DNA of 64,000 nucleotides from Lysobacter niastensis (GTDB lineage: Bacteria > Pseudomonadota > Gammaproteobacteria > Xanthomonadales > Xanthomonadaceae), in NCBI RefSeq assembly GCF_015453285.1, contig NZ_JADLZT010000013.1, forward strand, positions 1-64,000, in the 5' to 3' direction. The position numbers and the translations under genes are program-made. Positions 42,749 through 53,732 of this stretch are shown here, in pieces. Below the pieces are notes generated by a model. That model made no database searches, had not been told where the DNA came from, and saw only the letters and a list, made by a program, of their open reading frames with translations. Each line of letters begins with the position of its first letter. The stretch's first letter is position 1.

Positions 42749-43786
42749 TCACGGCGAGGCGATCACGCTCCGCACGGCGTCGGCCACGATGCCAGGCTGG
42801 TCCATCTGGATGTCATGCGTCGATCCCTTCACCTCGACCAGGCGACCGCGGCTGGAGGTTGCCACCAGCGCACGATGCGTGGCGGCCTGTGCGGGCTGCA
42901 GCGCGTCGCGGATCGGCGGCGGCGCACCGGCATAGGCATCGACGGCCGAAAGCACCACCAGCGGCTTGCTGCCATGCCGTTCGCTTCCGCTTACCGACGG
43001 CTCGAACAAGGCCGCTTTCGCTTCGGATCCGGAGATCACCGTATCCCAGAACCCGGGACGCAGCTTCGACTCGCGAATGGCAGCGTTGAGTCTGTCGCTG
43101 TAGCGCGGATCGGGCCCGCGCAGACAGGCCTTCAGCTCGGGAGGCGGATCTTTTGCCAGCGTGCCGGCCTTCGCACCCTGCTCGCAGTCGCGATAGGCCT
43201 TGAGCATCTGCGGCAGCATTGCTTTCTCCCGTGCCTGGTACTCCGGTGAGAACGCGGCGATGCCCTGCGGCGGCGGATCGACCAGCACCAGCGCGGCGAC
43301 GTCCTGCGGGTGCTGCCGGTCGTACAGCCGGGCGATGTTGCTGCCCAGCGAATGGCCGACCAGGACGAACGGTGCGCGCAGACTTGCAGCACGGACGAGC
43401 GCGTGGAGATCCGCGACTTCCGCATCGATGTCGCGCGGAAGAGGTCCGCCGTCGCTGAACCCGTAACCGGCGCGATCGTAGGAGCACACGCGCATGCTGC
43501 CGGCGAGCAGCGGCTGCAGCCGCGACCAGCTGAGAGAGTCCGCGCCGAAGCCGGCTTCGAGCACCACCGTGGTTGCTGCTTCAGGCCCGTTGCAGCGCAG
43601 GTTGAGGCGCCGACCGCCGCCGATGTCGACGAGCCGCGCGGCTTGCGCGTATACGTCCAGTGCCGGGTCGGGTTGGGGCAGGGCCGGTTTGGACGTGGCA
43701 TCGCCCGCGTCCGAAGCCGCCATGGCGGACGAGGAGACCAGCGCGCACAAGGCGAGCGCTTGCCAGCGGGACTTTCCTGCCTTCAT
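42749..43786 (-). CDS. Exported alpha/beta hydrolase
   Basis: A 345-residue alpha/beta-hydrolase with a signal peptide (MKAGKSRWQALALCALVSSSAMA). The nucleophile elbow GHSLG (Ser about 144), the oxyanion-side motif LEAGFG and the YDRAGYGFSD stretch are present; an acidic residue and His in STHDIQMDQP near the C terminus complete the triad. Esterase or lipase-like activity is likely but substrate unknown. It is a single gene between the sulfatase group and the acs-crbR genes. Confidence 0.85.
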   Translation of the reverse strand: MKAGKSRWQALALCALVSSSAMAASDAGDATSKPALPQPDPALDVYAQAARLVDIGGGRRLNLRCNGPEAATTVVLEAGFGADSLSWSRLQPLLAGSMRVCSYDRAGYGFSDGGPLPRDIDAEVADLHALVRAASLRAPFVLVGHSLGSNIARLYDRQHPQDVAALVLVDPPPQGIAAFSPEYQAREKAMLPQMLKAYRDCEQGAKAGTLAKDPPPELKACLRGPDPRYSDRLNAAIRESKLRPGFWDTVISGSEAKAALFEPSVSGSERHGSKPLVVLSAVDAYAGAPPPIRDALQPAQAATHRALVATSSRGRLVEVKGSTHDIQMDQPGIVADAVRSVIASP

Positions 43787-43872
43787 CGGTGCTTCCCTTC
43801 GCGACTGGAGGAGCCGCGATGGTGCAGGAAGGCATGTGGGATGTCACTGCGCTCAACCGTTGGCGGCCGTGC

Positions 43873-44541
43873 TCAGTCGCTCTCCTCCGGTGGCGGCACG
43901 ATCGCGCCAGGATCGAGCGCGAGACGTCCGGCGATCAGCACGGCCTGGGTGCGGTTGTTGGCGCCGAGCTTGCGCAGGATCGCGGTGACGTGCGCCTTCA
44001 CGGTGGCCTCCGACACGCCGAGTTCGTAGCCGATCTGCTTGTTGAGCAGGCCGGCGCCGAGCATCTGCAGCACGCGGAACTGCTGTGGGGTGAGGTCGCG
44101 CAGGCGTTGTGCGGCGTCGTGCTCCTCGGCCTTCGCGGCCGGTGCCGACAGCGCCGCAGCCGGTGCCCAGCGGTCGCCTTCGAGCACGCGGGTGATCGCC
44201 TCGTTGAGCGTGGCCGCATCGGCGGACTTGGGAATGAATCCGACGGCGCCATGGTCGAGCGCACGCCGCATCACCGCCGGTTCCTCGCGCGCGGACACCA
44301 CCACGATGGGCAGTTGTGGATGCAGTGCTCGCAGGTGTACGAGTGCGCTGAAGCCCTGCGCGCCGGGCATGTTCAGGTCGAGCAGCAGCAGGTCGGCGTC
44401 GGGCTCGGCGTCGACCAGCGTGTACAACGCATCGACGCTGTCGGCCTCGCGCAACTGCGCCTGCGGCAACACGCGTGCGACCGCGCCGCGCAGTGCTTCG
44501 CGGAACAGCGGATGGTCGTCGGCGATGAGCAGGGTGGGCAT
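43873..44541 (-). CDS. crbR: LuxR-family response regulator (CrbR/ErdR type)
   Basis: Response regulator of 222 residues: a receiver with Asp8-Asp9 and the phospho-acceptor Asp55 in LLLLDLNMPG, and a C-terminal LuxR helix-turn-helix (LTPQQFRVLQML...NKQIGYELGVSEATVKAHV). It lies directly after acs on the same strand. In Vibrio and Pseudomonas the regulator of acs (CrbR/ErdR) is paired with an SLC5-type kinase, which this window encodes at 23.7 kb. The ATG at 44541 uses a GGGGGAG ribosome site that is part of an extragenic palindrome. Confidence 0.83.
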   Translation of the reverse strand: MPTLLIADDHPLFREALRGAVARVLPQAQLREADSVDALYTLVDAEPDADLLLLDLNMPGAQGFSALVHLRALHPQLPIVVVSAREEPAVMRRALDHGAVGFIPKSADAATLNEAITRVLEGDRWAPAAALSAPAAKAEEHDAAQRLRDLTPQQFRVLQMLGAGLLNKQIGYELGVSEATVKAHVTAILRKLGANNRTQAVLIAGRLALDPGAIVPPPEESD

Positions 44542-44552
44542 GCACGGTCTCC

Positions 44553-44641
44553 CCCTCTCCCAAGAGCGGGAGAGGGCCGGGTGGGGGTGAGGATCGCGGA
44601 AGCGGTCCTCGTTCCGGCCTTCCCCCGCGAGCGGGGGAAGG
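44553..44641. repeat. Pair of family 1 palindromes between acs and crbR
   Basis: Two hairpins: CCCTCTCCC / GGGAGAGGG (44553-44576) and CCTTCCCCCGC / GCGGGGGAAGG (44618-44641). The second directly follows the acs stop on the minus strand and could slow or end acs transcription; the first contains the crbR ribosome-binding site. Confidence 0.75.
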
Positions 44642-44650
44642 AGCAAAGCA

Positions 44651-46603
<1,953 letters not shown>

Positions 46604-46971
46604 GGCGTGCTCCAACTGCGCTGGTAAAGGTGGGCCGGGTGCGGGGCCGGCAAGGAAGTGTGCCGCATCCGTGATCGCCGTCGCGGCAGAACGCTATAGA
46701 CGATAGTCGTAAACGCGGGTGACGGGCCGCTGCGCCAGCGAAGCCATCGCTCCTGCGCAGCCGGGAATGCCGTGCCTTGGATTTCAATGGCTTGAGTCGC
46801 TGGATCCCCGCCTTCGCGGGTATGACGGCGGTCCTGCGCCGCGGAGCCGACGGTGCCGGGTCGAGCCCGGCGACGAGCCGCTACGACCAATGGCGAATGG
46901 ATGTGCAGCGCGATCGGCCAGCAGGCTGCTCGCGACCGTGCAAGAGCACGGCGTTCCTCTGGGAGGGAATC
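46604..46971. other. Divergent promoter region between acs and the DcaP porin gene
   Basis: A 368-base gap with no gene. It contains a short hairpin repeat at 46801-46828 (CCCGC, CTTC, GCGGG within GGATCCCCGCCTTCGCGGG), common in this bacterial group. A GGCAC...TTGC pattern upstream of acs has the wrong spacing for sigma54. Regulatory sites for acs and the porin gene should lie here. Confidence 0.55.
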
Positions 46972-48399
46972 ATGTCCGTATGCATTGCAACGCCGCGGGG
47001 CCGGCGCACGTTGTTGCACCGACCGCTTGCGGCCGCATTGCTGGTCGCGCTGGTGTTGCCGGGCGTCGCGTTCGCGCAGACCGCAAAGGAGCAGGAGCTG
47101 GAGGCGCGCGTCGCCCAGCTCGAAGCGATGGTGAAGCAGTTGGCGGCGCAGCAGCAGGCGCAAACCGCAGAGGCGAAGGCCGCACCCGCGCCCGCCACGC
47201 CTGTCGCAGCGGCGCCTGTCGCGGTGCCGGGTGGCGCACCCGCCACGGCCAAGCCAGCGATCCAGAGCGCCCCGATCATGGCCACCGCCAACCCTGGCAC
47301 GCGCTTCACCTACGGCGGCTTCATCAAGCTCGACGCCTCGGTGACGCAGACCAACGACGGCGACATCCCCGACGGCACCGTCGGCCGCCTGTTCTACGTG
47401 CCGAAGGCCATTCCGGTGGGCGCGGGCAACGCCAACGAGGATGGCGCCGACACCGACATGGGCGTGAACTTCTCGCGCTTCTGGTTCGGCGCCGACACCG
47501 ATCTGGACAGCGGCGACAAGCTCAAGGCCTACCTCGAGTTCGACCTGTTCGGCGGCGGCAGCACCGCCTTCACCGGCAACGAGGTCGCCACCAACACCTA
47601 TGCGCTGACGCTGCGCCAGGCCTACGTGCAGTGGAACGGCTGGCTGGCCGGCCAGACGTGGAGCAACTTCCAGGACGTGGCGGCGATGCCGGATACCGTC
47701 GACTTCCTGGGCCCGACCGAAGGCACGGTGTTCGTGCGCCAGGCGCAACTGCGCTACACCACCGGCCCCTGGTCATTCTCGATGGAGAACCCGGAGACGG
47801 TGTACACGCCGTTCAATGGCAATATGGCGCAGGTCTCCGGAGACGATGGCCCGATGCCCGACTTCACCGCGCGCTACCTCACCAAGGGCGACTGGGGCCA
47901 TTTCGGCATCGCAGGCCTGGTGCGCCAGCTGAAGTACCAGAACGGCCCGCTCGACCAGGACGACGACAGCACCGGCTACGGTGTGAGCGTGTCGGGCAGG
48001 TTCAACGTCGGCGCCAACGACGATCTGCGCTACATGATCACCGGCGGCAGCGGCATCGGCCGCTACATCGGCCTGGCGCTCAACAACGACGCCGTGCTCG
48101 ACGCCGCGGGCGAACTGGAGAACATCGACGTGATCGCCGGTTTCGTCGGCTGGCGCCACGTGTTCTCGCCGAAGCTGCGCGGCAACCTGTTCTACTCGCG
48201 GGCGGAGTACGACAACGAAACCCGCCTGACCGGACTTGGCATCACCAAGGGTGCGCAGTCGGCGCACTTGAACCTGATCTACACGCCACTGCCCAAGCTC
48301 GACCTCGGTGCCGAGCTGATCTGGGGCCAGCGTGAACTCGAAAACGGGGACCGCGGCGACCTCAATCGCCTGCAGACGCACGTCAAGTACAACTTCTGA
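46972..48399 (+). CDS. DcaP-like trimeric outer-membrane porin
   Basis: Outer-membrane channel of 475 residues. A signal peptide ends near residue 36, then comes a coiled coil (AKEQELEARVAQLEAMVKQL) and an Ala/Pro-rich linker, followed by a beta-barrel that ends in the classic aromatic residue (KYNF). DcaP proteins form trimers and take up dicarboxylates and similar anions in Acinetobacter. The ATG at 46972 has GGGAGGG upstream. It is eleven bases from the MFS symporter gene, and divergent from acs, so a role in acetate or organic-acid entry is plausible. Confidence 0.85.
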   Translation: MSVCIATPRGRRTLLHRPLAAALLVALVLPGVAFAQTAKEQELEARVAQLEAMVKQLAAQQQAQTAEAKAAPAPATPVAAAPVAVPGGAPATAKPAIQSAPIMATANPGTRFTYGGFIKLDASVTQTNDGDIPDGTVGRLFYVPKAIPVGAGNANEDGADTDMGVNFSRFWFGADTDLDSGDKLKAYLEFDLFGGGSTAFTGNEVATNTYALTLRQAYVQWNGWLAGQTWSNFQDVAAMPDTVDFLGPTEGTVFVRQAQLRYTTGPWSFSMENPETVYTPFNGNMAQVSGDDGPMPDFTARYLTKGDWGHFGIAGLVRQLKYQNGPLDQDDDSTGYGVSVSGRFNVGANDDLRYMITGGSGIGRYIGLALNNDAVLDAAGELENIDVIAGFVGWRHVFSPKLRGNLFYSRAEYDNETRLTGLGITKGAQSAHLNLIYTPLPKLDLGAELIWGQRELENGDRGDLNRLQTHVKYNF

Positions 48400-48410
48400 G
48401 GCCGACCACC

Positions 48411-50072
48411 ATGTCCACCATCACCGCCAATGCACCCGATACGGGCGCGCTGACCCAAGGGCACAAGAAGGTCATCTTCGCGTCCAGCCTGGGCACCGTG
48501 TTCGAGTGGTACGACTTCTATCTGTACGGATCGCTCGCCGCGATCATCGCCAAGCAATTCTTCAGCGGCCTCAACGAAACCAGCGCTTTCATCTTCGCGC
48601 TGCTCGCCTTCGCCGCCGGTTTCGCCGTGCGGCCGTTCGGCGCGATCTTCTTCGGCCGCCTGGGCGACATGATCGGCCGCAAGTACACGTTCCTGGTCAC
48701 CATCGTGATCATGGGCCTGTCGACGTTCCTGGTCGGCATCCTGCCCAACTACGCGACGATAGGCTTCGCCGCCCCGGCGATCCTGATCGCCCTGCGGCTG
48801 TTGCAGGGCCTGGCGCTGGGCGGCGAGTACGGTGGCGCGGCGACGTATGTCGCCGAGCACGCGCCGCACGGCAAGCGCGGCCTGTACACCAGCTTCATCC
48901 AGACGACGGCGACGATCGGCCTGTTCTTGTCGCTGCTGGTGATCCTGGGCGTGCGCACCTACCTGGGCACCGAGGCGTTCGAGGCCTGGGGCTGGCGCAT
49001 TCCGTTCCTGCTGTCGATCGTCCTGCTGGGCGTGTCGGTATGGATCCGCATGCAGCTCAACGAGTCGCCGCTGTTCCAGCAGATGAAGGCCGAGGGCAAG
49101 CAGTCGAAGGCGCCGATCACCGAGAGCTTCTTCACCAAGAACGGCAAGGTCGTGTTGCTGGCGCTGCTCGGCGCCACCGCCGGCCAGGCCGTGGTCTGGT
49201 ACGCCGGCCAGTTCTACGCGATGTACTTCCTGACGCAGTCGCTGAAGGTCGATGCCACCACGACCTGGCTGTTGATCGCCGCGGCGCTGGCGCTCGGCAC
49301 ACCGTTCTTCATCTTCTTCGGCTGGCTGTCAGACAAGATCGGCCGCAAGAAAATCATCATGGCCGGCTGCCTGATCGCCGCGCTGACCTACTTCCCGCTG
49401 TTCAAGGCGCTCACGCACTACGCCAACCCGGCGATCGAGGAAGCGCGCACCAGTGCGCCCGCGGTCGTGCATGCCGATCCGTCGACCTGTTCGTTCCAGT
49501 TCGACCCGATCGGCAAGAAGGTCTTCACCAATTCGTGCGACATCGCGACCGCGGCGCTGGCCAAGGCGGGCGTGCCGTACACGATCCAGCCGACACCGGC
49601 CGGGTCCGTCGCCAAGGTCAGCGTGGGCGCCACCGAGGTGGCCGGCTACGAAGGCGCCGGGCTGACCAAGGAAGACGGCAAGGCCAAGGGCGATGCGTTC
49701 GGCGGCGAACTGAAGGCCGCGCTGAAGGCCGGTGGCTATCCGGAGAAGGCCGACGACGCGCGCATCAACAAGCCGATGGTGCTGCTGATCCTGACCGTCC
49801 TGGTGATCTACGTGACGATGGTCTACGGCCCGATCGCGGCGTGGCTGGTCGAGCTGTTCCCGACCCGCATCCGCTACACCTCGATGTCGCTGCCGTACCA
49901 CATCGGCAACGGCTGGTTCGGCGGGTTTCTGCCGACGATCGCGTTCGCGCTCGTCGCGGCCACTGGCAACATGTACTACGGCCTGTGGTACCCGATCGTC
50001 ATCGCGCTGATGACGTTCGTGATCGGCTCGCTGTTCCTGCGCGAGACCAAGGACGTGGACATCCGCGACTGA
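48411..50072 (+). CDS. MFS metabolite:proton symporter with periplasmic insertion
   Basis: Major-facilitator transporter of 553 residues of the metabolite:H+ symporter group (ShiA/ProP-like). The signature GRLGDMIGRK is at 82-91 and the second-half copy WLSDKIGRKK at 305-314. Between helices 8 and 9 sits a non-membrane segment of about 118 residues (337-454) with two cysteines (Cys360, Cys376) that may form a disulfide. It follows the porin gene and ends with a strong terminator. Substrate likely a small carboxylate, by context. Confidence 0.87.
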   Translation: MSTITANAPDTGALTQGHKKVIFASSLGTVFEWYDFYLYGSLAAIIAKQFFSGLNETSAFIFALLAFAAGFAVRPFGAIFFGRLGDMIGRKYTFLVTIVIMGLSTFLVGILPNYATIGFAAPAILIALRLLQGLALGGEYGGAATYVAEHAPHGKRGLYTSFIQTTATIGLFLSLLVILGVRTYLGTEAFEAWGWRIPFLLSIVLLGVSVWIRMQLNESPLFQQMKAEGKQSKAPITESFFTKNGKVVLLALLGATAGQAVVWYAGQFYAMYFLTQSLKVDATTTWLLIAAALALGTPFFIFFGWLSDKIGRKKIIMAGCLIAALTYFPLFKALTHYANPAIEEARTSAPAVVHADPSTCSFQFDPIGKKVFTNSCDIATAALAKAGVPYTIQPTPAGSVAKVSVGATEVAGYEGAGLTKEDGKAKGDAFGGELKAALKAGGYPEKADDARINKPMVLLILTVLVIYVTMVYGPIAAWLVELFPTRIRYTSMSLPYHIGNGWFGGFLPTIAFALVAATGNMYYGLWYPIVIALMTFVIGSLFLRETKDVDIRD

Positions 50073-50095
50073 CCCTCCCCATCGCGGTTCGCACG

Positions 50096-50128
50096 ACAAC
50101 AACGCCGGCTTCGTGCCGGCGTTGTTGT
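50096..50128 (+). terminator. Rho-independent terminator of the porin-symporter operon
   Basis: A 14-base stem (ACAACAACGCCGGC and its complement) with loop TTCGT, located 24 bases after the stop. Confidence 0.85.
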
Positions 50129-50176
50129 ATGCAGGGGAGGAGGGCCGAGCTGCCGCCGGGCTACCCCGGTCGAGTC

Positions 50177-50569
50177 CTACTGCGGCGGCGCCGCCAGTTC
50201 GGTGGCGTTGAGATAACCGTCGCGGTTGCGGTCCTGGCGTCCGAATGTGGCGGCCAGTTTCTCGCGGTGTTCGACGAGGCTGATCGGCTGGCCGCGGCCG
50301 CCGGGCAACTCGGCGCTGCTGAGGATGCCGTCGCCGTCAGTGTCCATGCGGGTGAAGGCGTAGCTCATCCAGTCCTGGTATTCGGCGAGCGAGACGCGGC
50401 CGTCGCGGTCGCCGTCCATGCGCGAGAGGTAATCGCCGGTGGCGTTCACCTGTGCCAGCGCCGGCATAGAAGCCGCGAGCACCAGCACCGCGAACAGGTT
50501 CGCGGTGCGCGGAGCGGAAAAGAAAAAGCCCGCGCGGGAGGGCGCGGGCCTTTCGTGATGCGGACGCAT
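50177..50569 (-). CDS. Exported EF-hand protein
   Basis: A 130-residue frame with EF-hand loops DGDRDGRVSLAE, DTDGDGILSSAE and DRNRDGYLNATE near residues 52, 76 and 112, and a signal-peptide-like core (LFAVLVLAASMPALAQ). The start is doubtful: the first ATG at 50569 lies upstream of the desaturase terminator, so translation from it would read through the terminator hairpin, and no ribosome site is clear. A shorter form starting at a GTG near 50491 would lack a charged n-region. Confidence 0.72.
   Translation of the reverse strand: MRPHHERPAPSRAGFFFSAPRTANLFAVLVLAASMPALAQVNATGDYLSRMDGDRDGRVSLAEYQDWMSYAFTRMDTDGDGILSSAELPGGRGQPISLVEHREKLAATFGRQDRNRDGYLNATELAAPPQ
50523..50553 (-). terminator. 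Terminator of the desaturase gene
   Basis: On the minus strand the stem GCCCGCGC / GCGCGGGC is followed by CTTTTTCTTTT. It overlaps the beginning of the EF-hand frame. Confidence 0.85.
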
Positions 50570-50586
50570 CGTGCGGTAGCCCCGGA

Positions 50587-51774
50587 TCAGGCTGCCCGCG
50601 CCGGTGCCAGCGCGTAGCCCTTGAGGCGGGCCGAGAACGCCTGCAGCGCCTGGATGCCGCTGGCCTCGGCCTCGTTGCACCACGCCTGCAGTCGGGCCAG
50701 CGTGGCCTGCGCATCGTGCGAGCGGTCGTCCAGCACCTGCGCCAGGCGCGCGCGGAAGTCGGCCAGCGTGGCCATCTTCGGACGCTCGGCCACCCACGCC
50801 TGCAGCTTGGCGCGCTTGTCGTCGTCGAGCCAGCGGCCGCCGTCGGCCAGGCCGTGGCGCAGCTGACGCGGCAGCTTGAACTTGGCTTCGCGCAGCGCCG
50901 GCAGCGTGACGCTGCGGTAGTAATCGGTCATCGCCTGGAAGCGGATCGCGAGCAGCGCCTTCAGCGTCTCGCCGTCGGGCATGGCGATGTTCGGGCGCAC
51001 GTCGAGCGTCGGCGCTACGCGCAGCACCTTGGCCAGGCCCACCTTTTCCAGGCCCTTGATCGCGAACCAGCCGATGTCGAACTCCCACTTGCGCAGGGCG
51101 AACTTGGCCGAGCTTGGGAAGGCGTGGTGGTTGTTGTGCAGCTCTTCGCCGCCGATCCAGAAGCCCCACGGAGTGAGGTTGGTCGCGGTGTCGGTGGTTT
51201 CGAAGTTGCGGTAGCCCCACCAGTGGCCGAGGCCGTTGACGACGCCGGCGGCCCAGAACGGGATCCACAGCATCTGGATTGCCCACACCGCAACGCCGGC
51301 GAAGCCGAACAGCGCGAAGCTGATCATCAGCATCAGCGTCGGTCCGAAGGTCGCGTGCGGGGTGTAGAGGTGGCGCTCGATCCAGTCGTCCGGGCAGCCC
51401 TTGCCGTACTTCTCGATGTCCTCGCGCTCGCCACGGGCCGCGCGGTACAGCTCGACGCCGCGCCACATCACCGTGTCGATGCCCTTGAACATCGGGCTGT
51501 GCGGGTCTTCCTCGGTCTCGCACTTCGCATGGTGCTTGCGATGGATCGCCGCCCACTCCCTGGTGATCATGGAGGTGGTCAGCCAGCTCCAGAACCGGAA
51601 GAAGTGCGCGAGCACCGGATGGAAGTCGACCGCGCGATGCGCTTGCGAACGATGCAGGTACAGCGTGACCGAGAAGATGGTCAGCTGCGTCACCACCAGC
51701 AGGTAGATCAGCAACTGGCCCCAGCTGGCCTGAATGAGGCCGCCGGCGAGGAAATCGAGCAGGGAAACGGGCAT
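50587..51774 (-). CDS. Acyl-CoA/acyl-lipid delta-9 fatty acid desaturase
   Basis: Di-iron membrane desaturase of 395 residues that introduces a double bond into saturated acyl chains, adjusting membrane fluidity. The three histidine boxes are HRSQAHR near residue 41, HRKHH near 82 and HNNHH near 219. Four membrane helices flank them. The ATG at 51774 has GGAG seven bases upstream; a longer frame adds a noisy N terminus. The C-terminal 100 residues are soluble and helical, longer than in stearoyl-CoA desaturases. Confidence 0.9.
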   Translation of the reverse strand: MPVSLLDFLAGGLIQASWGQLLIYLLVVTQLTIFSVTLYLHRSQAHRAVDFHPVLAHFFRFWSWLTTSMITREWAAIHRKHHAKCETEEDPHSPMFKGIDTVMWRGVELYRAARGEREDIEKYGKGCPDDWIERHLYTPHATFGPTLMLMISFALFGFAGVAVWAIQMLWIPFWAAGVVNGLGHWWGYRNFETTDTATNLTPWGFWIGGEELHNNHHAFPSSAKFALRKWEFDIGWFAIKGLEKVGLAKVLRVAPTLDVRPNIAMPDGETLKALLAIRFQAMTDYYRSVTLPALREAKFKLPRQLRHGLADGGRWLDDDKRAKLQAWVAERPKMATLADFRARLAQVLDDRSHDAQATLARLQAWCNEAEASGIQALQAFSARLKGYALAPARAA

Positions 51775-51930
51775 TGATGACTCCGGGGAACCGCAGGAGG
51801 ACCGGCGAAAAGGCACGATCCCGCGCGTGATCATGCCACCTGGGTACCACCGTTCGCGCCGGTACGGCCGGGATTCGTGATGGGGTCGTTCATGCCCCGT
51901 CGCAAGGGCGTTAGGGTCCCGGGACGCCCG

Positions 51931-52773
51931 CTATTCAGTCGCGGCGCCGGCGATCTGCCTGCGCAGACGTGCCAGCGAAGGCTTGGCGAACGCCTTCACC
52001 GCTTCGCGTTCGGGGAGACTGAACGGGGAGTCGGCACCGCAGTGGTCCAGCAGCAGCGTGAGATCCTGCGCCTGGCCCAGCCGTTCGGTGGTGTGCTTGT
52101 CGAAACCGAAGGGACTGCCTTGCCCAGGGTCGAGACCGATCGCCTCCAGGCCGCGTCGCTGCTGCGATGCCCGGCGCGCCCGGCGGCGCCAGCGATGCCA
52201 GTCGTCGTCGTGGCCGGTGCTCACCGCGCGAGCCCTGGCCTGGTCCATCCGCAGGTCGCTGTCCGCCAGTGCGATGCGCAATGCCGAATCGGTCAGGCGC
52301 GACCAGGACAGCGCGGGCACTGCCGCGCGCAACACCGCGATCAGCTCGCGACGCCGGCCCAGATCCGGGTCGGCATCCAGTTCGCTTTCGGTGCGCGCCG
52401 CGCGGGCGGCGAGGGCGGTCTGATGCACCTGCTTGATCAGCGTCCGCGTGTGCCCATCGAGTTTGCCCTCGAGCAGCCGCTCCAGCGTTTCGACCAGCGC
52501 ATGGGCGTCACGAAGGTTCGACAGGCCGGTGTTGACCGTGCGCAGTTCGCGATCCAGCACGGCCATGCCCGGTCCGAGGATGCCGTCGCCCAGATGCAGC
52601 GCCGCGCGGGTGCGCCGCAGCGCCTTGCGCGCCTGGTGCACGCCCTCGTGCAGCGCTTCGCCATGGCAACCCAGGGCGGCGAGCGACGCGTCCAGTTCGC
52701 CCAGTGCGTACGCGCAAAGCGCCGTGCCCGGCGATGCCGTGGAGTCGGAGGCGCTGGCCTGGCGGGGTGGCAT
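51931..52773 (-). CDS. CHAD domain protein
   Basis: Alpha-helical CHAD-domain protein of 280 residues. CHAD proteins bind polyphosphate with conserved basic and histidine residues, and several Arg/His-rich helices are visible (HQARKALRRTRAALHLG, WHRWRRRARRASQQRRG). No CYTH domain is attached. I use the ATG at 52773; an ATG at 52821 adds 16 residues but would place the start inside the start codon of mutM on the other strand. Role in polyphosphate granules is inferred from the family. Confidence 0.83.
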   Translation of the reverse strand: MPPRQASASDSTASPGTALCAYALGELDASLAALGCHGEALHEGVHQARKALRRTRAALHLGDGILGPGMAVLDRELRTVNTGLSNLRDAHALVETLERLLEGKLDGHTRTLIKQVHQTALAARAARTESELDADPDLGRRRELIAVLRAAVPALSWSRLTDSALRIALADSDLRMDQARARAVSTGHDDDWHRWRRRARRASQQRRGLEAIGLDPGQGSPFGFDKHTTERLGQAQDLTLLLDHCGADSPFSLPEREAVKAFAKPSLARLRRQIAGAATE

Positions 52774-52819
52774 GGGCACCGGCGGAGCGAGTGACTGCTG
52801 CCGATAGTACGCTGACGCC

Positions 52820-53632
52820 ATGCCCGAACTGCCCGAAGTCGAAACCACCCGTCGCGGTCTCGCGCCGCACGTCGAAGGCCACATCGTCACCGCGGCCACC
52901 CTGCGCCGGCCCGACCTGCGCTGGCCGATCGCCGAGGAAATCCAGCGCGTGCTGCCCGGCCAGCGCATCGACGCCGTGCGCCGCCGGGCCAAGTACCTGC
53001 TGCTGGACACCCAGGCGGGCAGCGCACTGCTGCACCTGGGCATGTCGGGCAGCCTGCGCGTCGTGCCGGCGGACACGCTGGTGCGGGCGCACGACCATGT
53101 CGACCTCGTCCTCGACACGGGCCGTCTGCTGCGCTTCAACGATCCACGACGATTCGGCTGCCTGCTCTGGCAGCCGCCGGGCGAGGTGCATGAACTGCTC
53201 GCCGGGCTCGGGCCGGAGCCGCTGTCGGACGAGTTCGACGGCGACTACCTGTACCGGCTGAGCCGCGGACGCAGCGCGCCGGTAAAGACCTTCCTGATGG
53301 ACCAGCGCGTGGTGGTCGGCGTCGGCAACATCTACGTCGCCGAAGCGCTGTTCGAGGCCGGCGTGTCGCCCTTGCGCGCCGCCGGCAAGGTGTCGCGGGA
53401 ACGCTACGTGGCGCTGGCCGAGGCGATCTGCCGCATCCTCGGTCACGCCATTACGCGCGGTGGCACGACGCTGCGCGACTTCATCAGCCCGGACGGGTCT
53501 CCCGGCTATTTCGAGCAGGAACTGTCCGCCTACGGCCGCGGAGGCGAGCCCTGCCCGCGCTGCGGGCGGCCGCTCAGGCAGGCGGCGATCGGCCAGCGGA
53601 CCACCGTGTGGTGCGGCCACTGCCAGCGTTGA
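52820..53632 (+). CDS. mutM: Formamidopyrimidine-DNA glycosylase
   Basis: Base-excision repair glycosylase/AP lyase of 270 residues that removes 8-oxoguanine. It starts [14 protein letters not shown] with the catalytic Pro2 and Glu3, contains a lysine-bearing RRAKYLL stretch near residue 57 and the helix-two-turns-helix [13 protein letters not shown], and ends in a zinc finger [10 protein letters not shown]...CGHC. The 46-base gap to the divergent CHAD gene must hold both promoters. Confidence 0.96.
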   Translation: MPELPEVETTRRGLAPHVEGHIVTAATLRRPDLRWPIAEEIQRVLPGQRIDAVRRRAKYLLLDTQAGSALLHLGMSGSLRVVPADTLVRAHDHVDLVLDTGRLLRFNDPRRFGCLLWQPPGEVHELLAGLGPEPLSDEFDGDYLYRLSRGRSAPVKTFLMDQRVVVGVGNIYVAEALFEAGVSPLRAAGKVSRERYVALAEAICRILGHAITRGGTTLRDFISPDGSPGYFEQELSAYGRGGEPCPRCGRPLRQAAIGQRTTVWCGHCQR

Positions 53633-53700
53633 GGCGCGAGGTGCACCCGTCGTAGCAAGTACCGGGCCACTGCATTCACGCGTCACCCGCTTGGGGAGGC

Positions 53701-53719
53701 GTTATAGTCGGGCCATAAC
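53701..53719. promoter_or_regulatory. Inverted repeat and -10-like element before the sigma factor gene
   Basis: GTTAT, nine bases, ATAAC (53701-53719). The first arm overlaps TATAGT (53703-53708), a possible -10 box about 25 bases before the start codon. Confidence 0.4.
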
Positions 53720-53732
53720 CAGTGGGGGAGTC

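Noticed and set aside
46604-46720. Possible sigma54 promoter upstream of acs (GGCAC...TTGC on the minus strand)
   Set aside because: The GG and GC dinucleotides are separated by 11 bases, not the 10 required, and no enhancer-binding regulator is nearby.
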